Assembly (NCBI GenBank): GCA_043811005.1
Contig: JBDRNO010000227.1
Coordinates: 1-30,823 of the forward strand
Reading direction: 5' to 3'
Source of the DNA: JBDRNO01 sp043811005
GTDB lineage: Bacteria > Bacteroidota > Bacteroidia > NORP154
DNA length: 30,823 bases
The stretch's first letter is position 1; every line of letters begins with the position of its first letter. Below, piece after piece: positions 17,801 through 24,186 of the stretch. Both the position numbers and the translations under genes were made by a program. Under the pieces are notes generated by a model that searched no databases, had not been told where the DNA came from, and saw only the letters and a list, made by a program, of their open reading frames with translations.

Positions 17801-17990
17801 ATGCAGACCGGGTGAGCCCATTATTTTGCAGAGAATCCACTTTTGCCCATTCTTTTTCATAAGTGCTTCCCTGGGGGAAGATCAACAATGGCTTTTGTGG
17901 GTCAGAGTCGCTATTATAGAGTGTAAAACCGCCTACAATGAGGATCACAAGACTGATCTTCATGGCGAAAAAGATTTTTTTTCTCATCAT
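11805..17990 (-). CDS. Alpha-2-macroglobulin family protein with thioester motif
   Basis: 2061 aa, envelope protein. Bacterial macroglobulins are thought to trap proteases that breach the outer membrane. N-terminal signal/anchor: MKISLVILIVGGFTLY after a lysine-rich start. No lipobox Cys, so probably not a lipoprotein. Then a helical region rich in repeat-like helices (to about 370), MG domains with the MG2 hallmark DRSIYRPGQTIYFKGI (about 615), a bait/MG region with PGQKEEWKIKIKGPKGEKV (about 1090), an aromatic-rich and then charged low-complexity linker (about 1130-1260), and the A2M core domain (ETNENGEVIIKFTIPEALTRW). A thioester motif C-S-E-Q starts at Cys1515, followed by an alpha/alpha-toroid domain (NGGWTWFPG) and a C-terminal MG domain. 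A short extra peptide, SSSAGEGPGVRS, at about 1390-1402 comes from a palindromic repeat (13785-13825). No pbpC neighbour. Stop is 24 nt from MITE-like copy A. Confidence 0.9.
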   Translation of the reverse strand: MMRKKIFFAMKISLVILIVGGFTLYNSDSDPQKPLLIFPQGSTYEKEWAKVDSLQNNGLTRSALEVVDGVLRKAKDDNNQAQIVKALIHKVKLESHIEEDSYVKAIHKLQQEADSSLYPLKHVLHSIVADIYWRFYQNNRWKFYNRTETINFIPEDIRTWDLKRLLNEVIKNYELSLQNEDSLKRTPISAFDDVLIKEANSGKFRPTLYDFLAHRAVDFYMNEEPNITRPAYKFELDKEVYFLNSQYFVRLELSAKDTISLKFRAITLLQDLLAFHLLDAEPTALIDADLKRLRFVKDNSVVESKDSLFLLALEQLQKTHEDHEGSAEVAYEIANLHNEWGNKYVPIQSDDHKWEMKRAVEICDSTIKKFPESYGAKNCKNLLALVNQKSLSFTADQVNPPGKPFLSLLKYKNIDKVYFRIAAMDFDKYRKSVRRKYGKDLMDFYKSLKPLSEWTVELINDGDYQQHSVELKIPELVLGHYVILAGTDEKFSYDENAIAYSPCWISNISYLTRQMNDGSYDVYAFHRENGEPLKGVSAQLYYEKYNYILREYEWEKSGKYVTDDQGYFTVPPASRYNNFFIDFTLGEDRLNTNYSYYQYKPYRDAKKRIVTHFFTDRSIYRPGQTIYFKGIILETDVENNEIKPGFSTTVMLYDVNYQKVSELRLVSNEYGSISGTFTAPTSSLNGQMHITDNHGTVYFSVEEYKRPKFEVTFDTIKGSYKLGEKVNVKGLAKAYAGSNIDDAEVQYRVVRIATFPYWWYWWRGYYPSSPEMEITNGVARTNEKGEFEIQFTAIPDKSIPKDYHPTYTYTVYADVTDINGETHSGTQYVRVGYTALVINIDIPGQLNKKEKKEYTIKTTNLMGAKDPSQGNVTICKLKEPDKIFRKRKWERPDKFIMTKEQFYKHFPKDVFDDEGNMYKWEKGAKVYDQPFDTEKSTDLILNKLPEWDQGYYVLEAITKDKFGEEVKEMKYFTIFSETNKGMPTKDISWFTSLKIEGEPGGKAAFLVGSAEQNVKLLYEIENKEKVVHKEWIVLNNEQKKIEIPIEEKHRGSFAVHFAFVKNNRAYNYDQVITVPYTNKKLDVEFETFRNKLTPGQKEEWKIKIKGPKGEKVAAEMVASLYDASLDAFRYHNWYFDIYRHYYSNLYWQSVQAFNVINSNLYQINWNVYPGYLSRYYDRLDWFGFEHYGYYRNRYSVARGGADYMLEDEADYEMAATEAKAAPAQEKSKDKSGKKAEISANAQTITAADAISAGESIPEIAGLNGRLADKTGELALIKARTNFSETAFFYPHLETNENGEVIIKFTIPEALTRWKFMGLAHTKELEFGQLIEEVVTQKELMVMPNAPRFFREGDKMTFTAKISNLAEKDLIGDAQLMFFDAITMKPVNFLLSSSAGEGPGVRSFEAKKGQSAVVKWEIQIPDDIQAVTYRVVAKAGKFTDGEEMALPILTNRMMVTESLPLPVKGKQTKTFKFEKLINAQKSLTLKHHKVTLEYTSNPAWYAIQALPYLMEFPYECSEQIFSRFYANSIASHIANSNPRIKRVFESWKEQSPEAFLSNLEKNQELKSLMLEETPWVLDAKDESERKKRVGILFDLNRMSNELGMALKKLEKAQVSNGGWTWFPGMPDSRYITQHIVTGFGHLDKLGVKEIRENKRVWNMMLKAVPYLDNRIREDYEYLLKHDYNLEENNLGSTQIQYLYARSYFRDIPVASRNKKAFDYYFGQAKKYWLENNRYLQGMIALALYRYEEKDLPMGIIKSLKENAMFSEEMGMYWKDMNYGYYWYQAPIETQALLIEAFSEVADDQGSVEDMKVWLLKQKQTQDWKTTKATTEACYALLLRGTDWLASDELVEISLGDMKVDPRKMDDVKVEAGTGYFKTSWSKGEIKPEWGNVTVTKKDEGVSWGALYWQYFEQLDKITPHETPLKLKKKLFLEEQSDYGPVITPVDKKTQLKPGDKIKVRIELRVDRKMEYVHMKDMRAAGFEPINVISQYKYQDGLGYYESTRDAATNFFFDHLPKGTYVFEYSLRVTHEGDFSNGITTIQCMYAPEFTSHSEGIRVVVGE
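13785..13825. repeat. Palindromic repeat inside the macroglobulin gene
   Basis: GGACCTCACCCCCGGCCCC followed by a hairpin with arms CTCTCC (13803-13808) and GGAGAG (13818-13823). In the minus frame it encodes the Gly/Ser/Pro-rich SSSAGEGPGVRS between two ordinary beta-strand segments of the macroglobulin. The wording (CCCCGGCCCCTCTCC...AGGAGAG) resembles a dispersed repeat known from many environmental bacterial genomes (recalled, not searched). Related CTCTCC/GGAGAGG arms occur at 18904-18920. Confidence 0.65.
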
Positions 17991-18076
17991 TGGTGTTGTT
18001 TATTGTATCGAATTTTTAATACTTTTAATAAAATTTGTTTCAGCATTAATCTTTTTGCATTTAATAATCAGGTTCA

Positions 18077-18158
18077 AGGCTCTGGGTTCTTGGTTCTGGG
18101 TTGTTTTTACTCAAACCCGTAGTCAGCACATACCACCCAGTACCCAGTACCCAGTAAC
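18077..18158. repeat. Inverted ACCCAGTA/TCTGGGTT repeat cluster
   Basis: The 311-bp gap between the macroglobulin and SpoIIE genes (17991-18301) has no gene. It holds GGCTCTGGGTTCTTGGTTCTGGGT at 18077-18100 and, about 30 bp on, CACCCAGTACCCAGTACCC at 18134 onward. The two blocks are loosely complementary and could pair as a hairpin. The same unit is at 7645-7677. It could serve as a transcript-end structure for the SpoIIE gene, but has no T-run. Confidence 0.5.
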
Positions 18159-18301
18159 ATTATCTTATTTATACTTACTTAAATTTCATATAATTTCTTT
18201 TTTTAATCAAATTACGAAGTTCTGTTCTTTTAATAGATGCAAAACATATCGTTTTTTCACAAAAAAAAGTACAAAAACTTAAACCTATAAAATTTCAAAC
18301 G

Positions 18302-21300
18302 TCAAACCCTAACTCCAATCACCAATATATCGTCAATTTGATCCTCATCTCCTTTCCAGTCTTCGAAGGTTTTATCTAAAACTTCCTCTTGTTCTTCCAT
18401 GCTCATTTTTTGAATATCCAACAACAATTGCTTAAAACGTTTTGACATAAATTTTCTACTAACTCCACCATATTTTTCTTTATTTATGAAAGCGCCTCCA
18501 AACTGGTCTATATAGCCATCTGAAAAGATGTAAAAGGTGTCACCTTTATGTAATTCAACTGTATGATTAGTAAAAGGTTTTAATTGTCCGCTGGATATAC
18601 TTACAGGTTGTCTGTCTCCTTTAATTTCTTCTAAAAGGAACGATGGATAGTGGACAGCTAGTCCCGGCTGGAAGTCGGGAGGGGACGGGGGTTGATTTTT
18701 TTCACATATTCCAGGTTCCTCATCCAATACCTTTCTCACAATATACAAAGGGTTATTAGCTCCTGCAAATTCAAGGGTATATTTTGAAGTTTTTGACACA
18801 CCCCCCGGCCCAGTTCCCGATAAATCGGGATCTCCGCGGAGTTTATCCCGATGCAATCGGGGCTCCGACTTGATAGAGGGGGAGGGCTTACGCGCTGGCT
18901 CTCCCTCTCCTTCGGAGAGGGCTGGGGAGAGGTGACATAAAGCAATATCCATTCCATCCTTGCTTCCTGCTTTTTCTCCTGATTGTTTTAGTGCTTTTAT
19001 GATCTCTTCTCTGAGTTTTTCAAGTATCTCATTAGGTCTTATGATGCCTTTTTCATTAACTATTTCGTTGAGAAAAGCATTACCCAGCATACTCATAAAT
19101 GCTCCGGGCACTCCGTGACCCGTACAATCCGCTGCTGCTATGATAACAGCCCCACCCCAGCCCTTCCGCCAGCTGGCGGAGAGGGAGACCTTCCGCTCAA
19201 TGTCAATCATTTCAGCTTTTTCTTTCATCATTTCATATAATCCTGGATCAGCAGTCTGATATTGAGGGTTTGGGCGGTTGCTCTCCCCTCCCTCTTCGCC
19301 TTCGCGTAGCTTCGAGCGAAGCAAGGTCGGGGAGGTGTCGGGGGTAGGGCTGCTGTAAAACCAATAAAAATCTCCGCTTACGATATCTCTTGGTTTGAAA
19401 AGTATAAATGAATCCGGTAATTTATCTTTTATCTCTTCGGATAAAGGCAGAATGGCTTCCTGAATTCGTTTTGCGTAATTTATACTGTCGGTTATGCCTT
19501 TATTTTTTTCTTCAACAAGTTCTTTTTGTTTTTCAATTTCTTCTTTTTGTCTAACTACTTCTTCAGTACGAATTTTGACTTTATGCTCCAATATCTTCTT
19601 TGCTCTTTGTAGATTTCTCTCTCTCATTTTTATAAAACTATATATACCGCCACTACCGGCTAAAAAACATAACAAGTAAAACCACCAGGTTTTCCAGAAA
19701 GGGGGTGTGATAATAAAGCTGAATTTAGCAGGTTTTTCATTCCATAATCCGTCATTATTACACGCTTTTACCATAAATGTATATTTACCAGGAGGTAAAT
19801 TTGAATAGGTAGCATCTGTTTTTTGAGTAATTGGTGACCAGTTTTCATCAAAACCTTCCATTTTCCATATGTATCTTACTTTCTCGGGGATGGTTAAGCT
19901 TATACCGGTAAAATGAAAAGATAAATAATTTTTATCATAAGGAAGAATTAATCCTTCAGGTAATCCGGTATTAAAATTTATAGTATCAGAAAAACCCGAC
20001 CAGTCAAAATTCTCAAGAAAAAGTTGAATATTATTGATATGAGTAAGAGGTTCAACAGTATTGGATTTATCTAACTTAGGATTATATTTAATAGCCCCGG
20101 AGACTGTTCCAAACCAAATATTTCCATCCTGATCTTTGCAAGCGGCATTATGATTGGTTTCAATGCCAAAAAAACCTTCCAGCTTTCCGAAATGTTTTAT
20201 TTTTTTAATAGGTCTTACATTAATGTCAAATTTATCCACCCCTTTATTTGTGCCAACATATAGATACCCTTCATTATCAAAGATCAAAAGATATGGAGTA
20301 TCAGAGCTTAAGCCTTCTTTTGCAGTGAAATTTTCAAATATTCCTCTTGATCCTGTGTAAACCTGGTAGGTATATTTTGATATACCCCTACCAGTGCCAA
20401 ACCAGAGATTTCCTTTATTGTCTTCCGCAATTGAAAGCACTTTATTATTCACAAGACCATCTTTAGTTGTAAAATTTTCAATAATTATAGAATCGTTTTC
20501 TAAAAATCTGAACATGGAAAGACCTCCACTTGTTCCAACCCAAATATTACCACCTCTATCTTCATATATTGCAGAAATACGATTATTGATGAGTCCTTCG
20601 TTTGTTGTATAAAATCTATTCTTTACAGGTATTTCTTCTCTTTCATTCAATTCAAGTTTTAAAACACCCCCGAAAGTACCAGCCCACAAATTACCTTTCG
20701 TGTCTTCGTAAAGTGCCATGAATACATTTTTCAAAACATCTTTTTCAATAAAATTTTTAAACCTGCCTTTTTCACCTTCAGCCGAAGGGGGAATATATTT
20801 TGATAGTCCGGTTCCCGTTCCAATCCAAATATTACCATATTTATCTTCCAACAACGACCATATTGAAAGATGAACCAAACCATCTTTTCTAAAAAAAATC
20901 TCAAATCCTTTTCCAAATCTAAGAAGATTCTCTTCCGTGTTTTTTGGATGAAATTTTGATAGGTTTTTTGCTGTTCCTAACCAGATATTGCCTTTTTTAT
21001 CTTCTATTACTGCCCTGATCTCATTATAAGATACACCGTGCTCTATATTATAAGTTTTAAAAGGATTACTACTATATCTTGATATTCCCTCGGTTTTACC
21101 AAACCAAATGTTTCCTTCCCTATCCTCTAATAATGAAATTACTGAACCGCCCTCTAACCCGCTATTCATGCTGAAATATTTATTATTTTCATTGTCATAT
21201 TTATTTCTGTTAAACCATAAATCACCTTCCTGATCCTGTAATATCGAAAGAATTTTGGTGGGTTTGGAAATGATAACAGAAAGTGAATCATCAAAATTCA

Positions 21301-22147
21301 CTATGCTTTTTATAGTACCGGAAACATAGTCATTATCCGAAGGTGTATCCTGATCTGTAAAAATGGCAACTTTTAATAATCCCATTTGAGTAGCAATCCA
21401 GATAATCCCGTCTTTATCTTCAAAAATTGCATAAATCACATTATGGCTCAACCCGTTATCAGTTGTAAAGTTTTCAAAATAATCATAAGGACCTATGCTC
21501 ACGTTACGGATGAGTATCGAAACACCACCATTGGTTGCAAACCAAAGGTTGCCCCGGCTATCCTCGGTTATGTGATTAATTGTATTATGAACAAGCCCGT
21601 CTTCTGTGGTGAAATGTTCAAAGTCAATAGTAGATTTAGCCAATTGTTTCAGTTGCTCCCATTTACTTTGTGTAGAATCAAGTTTTGATATTCCATTAGT
21701 GGTTCCAAACCAGATATTTTCTTTTGTGTCTATAAAAATAGCTCTGACCGAATTTCCAATAAGACCATTTTTTATTGTAATATTTATAATATTCAGAGTA
21801 TTTGTTTTAAATGAAAAGTTCGGGTTGATTATTGAAATTCCTTCACTGGTCCCAAGCCAGATAAATCCTTCACTGTCTTCTATTATTGATAATACTCTAT
21901 TATTAATAAGTCCTTCAAGTGTTGTGATATTTTGGAAACTTAAACCATTAAATTTGGATACACCTCCTGAAGTAGCAATCCACAGATATCCATTTCTATC
22001 TTGAATAATCTCGTTTCCCGTAGATTGAGCCAAGCCATCTTCCACTGTATATGATCTGAAGTTGTATTGTTGGGCAAAAGATTTAACTGTTGATAGAAAA
22101 AGGCAGTTAATAATAAAAATGAGAAATAGATATAGTCCCGTTTTCAT
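18302..22147 (-). CDS. Propeller/Y_Y_Y sensor with cytoplasmic SpoIIE (PP2C) phosphatase domain
   Basis: 1281 aa from the ATG at 22147; the frame runs nine codons further only to a TTG, and the signal peptide (MKTGLYLFLIFIINCLFLSTVKSFAQ) fits the ATG. About 14 two-component-regulator propeller repeats follow (pattern F-TTxDGLxxNxIxxIxEDxxGNLWFGTxxGIxKF), enough for two seven-bladed propellers. Then come a Y_Y_Y domain (about 735-810, KYTFMVKACNNDGLWNE), a membrane helix (WWFYLLCFLAGSGGIYSF, about 819-838), a coiled coil, and a SpoIIE phosphatase domain with SGDFYW, AADCTGHGVPGAF, SDGYIDQFGG and C-terminal DDILVIGVRV intact. The N-terminal half matches hybrid two-component sensors, but the output is a Ser/Thr phosphatase rather than a kinase. 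Compared with the paralog at 24187-26604, the catalytic domain carries three in-frame insertions of about 64, 45 and 30 aa rich in GC palindromes. The signal and target are unknown. Confidence 0.9.
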   Translation of the reverse strand: MKTGLYLFLIFIINCLFLSTVKSFAQQYNFRSYTVEDGLAQSTGNEIIQDRNGYLWIATSGGVSKFNGLSFQNITTLEGLINNRVLSIIEDSEGFIWLGTSEGISIINPNFSFKTNTLNIINITIKNGLIGNSVRAIFIDTKENIWFGTTNGISKLDSTQSKWEQLKQLAKSTIDFEHFTTEDGLVHNTINHITEDSRGNLWFATNGGVSILIRNVSIGPYDYFENFTTDNGLSHNVIYAIFEDKDGIIWIATQMGLLKVAIFTDQDTPSDNDYVSGTIKSIVNFDDSLSVIISKPTKILSILQDQEGDLWFNRNKYDNENNKYFSMNSGLEGGSVISLLEDREGNIWFGKTEGISRYSSNPFKTYNIEHGVSYNEIRAVIEDKKGNIWLGTAKNLSKFHPKNTEENLLRFGKGFEIFFRKDGLVHLSIWSLLEDKYGNIWIGTGTGLSKYIPPSAEGEKGRFKNFIEKDVLKNVFMALYEDTKGNLWAGTFGGVLKLELNEREEIPVKNRFYTTNEGLINNRISAIYEDRGGNIWVGTSGGLSMFRFLENDSIIIENFTTKDGLVNNKVLSIAEDNKGNLWFGTGRGISKYTYQVYTGSRGIFENFTAKEGLSSDTPYLLIFDNEGYLYVGTNKGVDKFDINVRPIKKIKHFGKLEGFFGIETNHNAACKDQDGNIWFGTVSGAIKYNPKLDKSNTVEPLTHINNIQLFLENFDWSGFSDTINFNTGLPEGLILPYDKNYLSFHFTGISLTIPEKVRYIWKMEGFDENWSPITQKTDATYSNLPPGKYTFMVKACNNDGLWNEKPAKFSFIITPPFWKTWWFYLLCFLAGSGGIYSFIKMRERNLQRAKKILEHKVKIRTEEVVRQKEEIEKQKELVEEKNKGITDSINYAKRIQEAILPLSEEIKDKLPDSFILFKPRDIVSGDFYWFYSSPTPDTSPTLLRSKLREGEEGGESNRPNPQYQTADPGLYEMMKEKAEMIDIERKVSLSASWRKGWGGAVIIAAADCTGHGVPGAFMSMLGNAFLNEIVNEKGIIRPNEILEKLREEIIKALKQSGEKAGSKDGMDIALCHLSPALSEGEGEPARKPSPSIKSEPRLHRDKLRGDPDLSGTGPGGVSKTSKYTLEFAGANNPLYIVRKVLDEEPGICEKNQPPSPPDFQPGLAVHYPSFLLEEIKGDRQPVSISSGQLKPFTNHTVELHKGDTFYIFSDGYIDQFGGAFINKEKYGGVSRKFMSKRFKQLLLDIQKMSMEEQEEVLDKTFEDWKGDEDQIDDILVIGVRV
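18655..18700. repeat. In-gene palindromic insert 3 (SpoIIE gene)
   Basis: Hairpin TCCCGGCT-GGA-AGTCGGGA (18662-18680) followed by GGGGACGGGGG. In the minus frame it encodes QPPSPPDFQPGLA, absent from the paralog, whose matching stretch goes directly from the LYLIRG strand to DKQPV. About 30 extra residues in all. Confidence 0.7.
18790..18932. repeat. In-gene palindromic insert 2 (SpoIIE gene)
   Basis: A cluster of at least four palindromes: TCCCGAT-AA-ATCGGGA (18815-18830), CTCCGCGGAG (18832-18841), CCCGAT-GCA-ATCGGG (18847-18861) and CCTCTCC-TTC-GGAGAGG (18904-18920). Together they encode about 45 residues between DGMDIALC and TLEFAGANNPLY that the neighbouring paralog lacks. Length is a multiple of three and the frame is open. 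Confidence 0.75.
19153..19350. repeat. In-gene palindromic insert 1 (SpoIIE gene)
   Basis: Two GC-rich blocks flank a less unusual middle. The first holds the perfect 16-bp palindrome TCCGCCAGCTGGCGGA (19165-19180), identical to the core of the intergenic palindrome at 2059-2086. The second (19281-19350) holds GCTTCG-AG-CGAAGC and CTCCCC/GGGGAGG arms. The minus frame gives about 64 residues between SGDFYW and AADCTGHG beyond what the paralog has. The middle block (NPQYQTADPGLYEMMKEKAE) may be older protein sequence. Confidence 0.7.
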
Positions 22148-22207
22148 AGATGTAAATGTAAAAATTTTCTTCAACTTTCAAAAATAACTTATATTTTAAA
22201 ATTTTTG

Positions 22208-22215
22208 TAGCTTTG
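22208..22215 (+). promoter_or_regulatory. Candidate -7 element for the TolC-family gene
   Basis: TAGCTTTG matches TAnnTTTG, 66 bp upstream of the ATG at 22282, in the divergent gap between the SpoIIE and TolC-family genes. A minus-strand match, TATTTTTG (complement at about 22179-22186), lies about 32 bp upstream of the SpoIIE ATG. No convincing -33 TTG for either. Confidence 0.35.
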
Positions 22216-22281
22216 GAAAATTAATATTCGATAAGGGAAATCTTGATGTTTTATACCCGTTGATACTATAAACATTCAACT

Positions 22282-23694
22282 ATGCGCAAGTTATCCATCC
22301 TAATAGTTTTTATTCTTTTTGCTTTTTACTGCCATGCACAACCCTGGTCTCTCCAGCAATGCATTGATTATGCATTTGAGCACAATATTAGCATCAAACA
22401 GAATGAGCTGAACAATGAATTAGCTGAATTTACTTTGTTGCGAAACAAAGCAAATGCACTGCCAGGTTTAAATGCGAATATCTCTCACATATATAATTTC
22501 GGTCGTACAGTTGATCCTTTTACCAATGAATTTGCTGCCGAGAGGGTTTTATCAAACAGCTTTTCGGTGAGCAGTAGTGTTACTCTTTTCAATGGTTTCC
22601 AAACACTCAATACCATCAGGCAAAGCCAGTTGGATCTGCTGGCGAGCCGGTATGACGTTGACAAGGCCAGGAATGACATCTCGCTTGCCATCGCGGGCAG
22701 TTACTTGCAGATACTGTTTAATGAAGAGCTTGTTGAAATAGCGAGAAACCAAGTGGGCATTATCAAACAGCAGCTTGGCAGAACAAAAAAATTAGTTGAA
22801 GCCGGCAGTTTGGCGAAAGGGAACTTACTGGATATTGAGGCACAGGTAGCCATGGACGAACTGCAATTGGTAAATGCAGAGAATCAGTTGGATATGTCGT
22901 ATCTCGATCTAATTCAATTGCTTGACCTGGACCCCCTGAGTGATTTTAAAATAGCGAACCCCGATATAGAAATATCTGAGGAGGCAATGATATTGAGTAC
23001 CCCCGGTCAGATATACGGAGCAGCCCTCAGCACACAACCACAGATCAAAAGTGCAGAATACAAAGTAGGGAGTTCATTAAAAAGTTTGCTGATCGCAAAA
23101 GGAGGAAGGAGCCCGAGGTTAACGATTGCCGGATCGTATGGTACCGGTTATTCGAATGCCCGTAAAAATTTATTAGGGTATAGTCCAACAGGCGATTCTA
23201 CTACCATTGGATATACAACTACAAACATTGAAGTTGTTACTCCCTCATTTAATTATATGTATGAAACAACCCCTTTCAGCGACCAGGTGAATGATAATAT
23301 TAACCAGTCAGTTGGCTTTAATCTTAGTATCCCGATATTTAATGGATTACTGGTCAAAACATCCATCAGCAGGGCGAAAATTGCTATAAAAAATGCAGAA
23401 TACAACCTTCAGCTTCTGAAAAATCAGTTAAATAAAAATATTCAGCAAGCTCATGCAAATGCAAGAGCTGCATTAAAAAGATACCATGCAACTGAAAAAA
23501 CCGTCACTGCACTACTGGAAGCATTTAATTATACGGAACAAAAATTTGACGTTGGTATGTTAGCTTCTGTTGAATATAATGATGCGAAGAATAAACTTGT
23601 GAAGGCAAAATCGGATCTGCTACAGGCAAAGTATGATTATGTTTTTAAGACGAAAGTGCTCAACTTTTACCAGGGGAAGTCGTTGGCGTTTTGA
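22282..23694 (+). CDS. TolC-family outer membrane efflux protein
   Basis: 470 aa. Trimeric outer-membrane channel that serves tripartite exporters. Signal peptide MRKLSILIVFILFAFYCHA, cleaved before QPWSL. The mature start SLQQCIDYAFEHNISIKQNELN is the standard TolC opening, and the two-fold repeat of outer-membrane-factor segments is visible: first RNKANALPGLNANISHIYNFGRT with SVTLFNGFQTLNTIRQSQLD, then SVGFNLSIPIFNGLLVKTSISRAKIAIKNAEYNLQ with coiled-coil helices after each. Normal length. No membrane-fusion protein or inner-membrane pump lies beside it, so its partner is encoded elsewhere. It is divergent from the propeller-SpoIIE gene and ends about 80 bp before MITE-like copy B. Confidence 0.92.
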   Translation: MRKLSILIVFILFAFYCHAQPWSLQQCIDYAFEHNISIKQNELNNELAEFTLLRNKANALPGLNANISHIYNFGRTVDPFTNEFAAERVLSNSFSVSSSVTLFNGFQTLNTIRQSQLDLLASRYDVDKARNDISLAIAGSYLQILFNEELVEIARNQVGIIKQQLGRTKKLVEAGSLAKGNLLDIEAQVAMDELQLVNAENQLDMSYLDLIQLLDLDPLSDFKIANPDIEISEEAMILSTPGQIYGAALSTQPQIKSAEYKVGSSLKSLLIAKGGRSPRLTIAGSYGTGYSNARKNLLGYSPTGDSTTIGYTTTNIEVVTPSFNYMYETTPFSDQVNDNINQSVGFNLSIPIFNGLLVKTSISRAKIAIKNAEYNLQLLKNQLNKNIQQAHANARAALKRYHATEKTVTALLEAFNYTEQKFDVGMLASVEYNDAKNKLVKAKSDLLQAKYDYVFKTKVLNFYQGKSLAF

Positions 23695-23777
23695 TTTAAT
23701 TTTGCTTAATGTGCCGGAATTCCCTGCCAAAGGCGGGTCGCCTCTGGCGACAATATTTAGCCACGTCCCGATAGCTA

Positions 23778-24038
23778 TCTCACTTGCGTCAAGTTAAAAT
23801 GTTGTATAACAACAGGAATCTATAGAAATAACAAGCGGTTTAGGATAAATTGAATATCGAATATTGAACATTAGAATATCGAATAACGAATGAAAAAACT
23901 TATGACTTGGCTGTCGGAATATAATTCAAAATTCATCATTCGATTGTTCGATGTTCATTATTCAAAAAGCACTTAATTTATTACTCAGTAGATGTTGCAT
24001 TGTTTGTTTTCTAACTCCTTAGCTTGACGCCCATGCGA
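23778..24038 (-). repeat. MITE-like palindromic element, copy B
   Basis: Reverse-oriented copy of 11519-11780, 261 bp, centred on 23908. The right end CTTGACGCCCATGCGA is the complement of the consensus end TCGCATGGGCGTCAAG; the left end TCTCACTTGCGTCAAG is diverged. Pairing may extend outwards: CGTCCCGATA lies directly outside both ends, making the terminal repeats about 30 bp. The rest of 23695-24186 has a degenerate GC palindrome near 23723-23750 and short repeats to the right, with no gene. Confidence 0.75.
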
Positions 24039-24058
24039 AATTTATCGGGACGGATTGA

Positions 24059-24118
24059 CAGTAGTCAGTAGGTAATTTATTGTTTTTTTGCCAACTGCAT
24101 ACTGCCAACTGTCAACTT
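24059..24118. repeat. CAGTAGTCAGT / CCAACTGCATACTG repeat
   Basis: CAGTAGTCAGTAGG on the left and GCCAACTGCATACTGCCAAC (24090-24109) on the right are loosely complementary. The right part matches 16 of 19 bases of 26875-26893, which lies inside the sorting domain of the T9SS protein gene. Confidence 0.5.
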
Positions 24119-24144
24119 GTTTATTAGCATCAAAAAATTATCGA

Positions 24145-24163
24145 TCCCGACAAACTTGTCGGA
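24145..24163 (-). terminator. Possible terminator of the TPR-PAS-SpoIIE gene
   Basis: CCGACAA-AC-TTGTCGG forms a perfect 7-bp stem about 25 nt beyond the stop codon on the minus strand; a T-run follows after about 10 nt (ATCGATAATTTTTT). The spacing before the T-run is longer than usual. It also belongs to the TCCCGA/TCGGGA palindrome type seen elsewhere in the window. Confidence 0.4.
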
Positions 24164-24186
24164 AATAAGCTTTGATTTTTAAGAAC

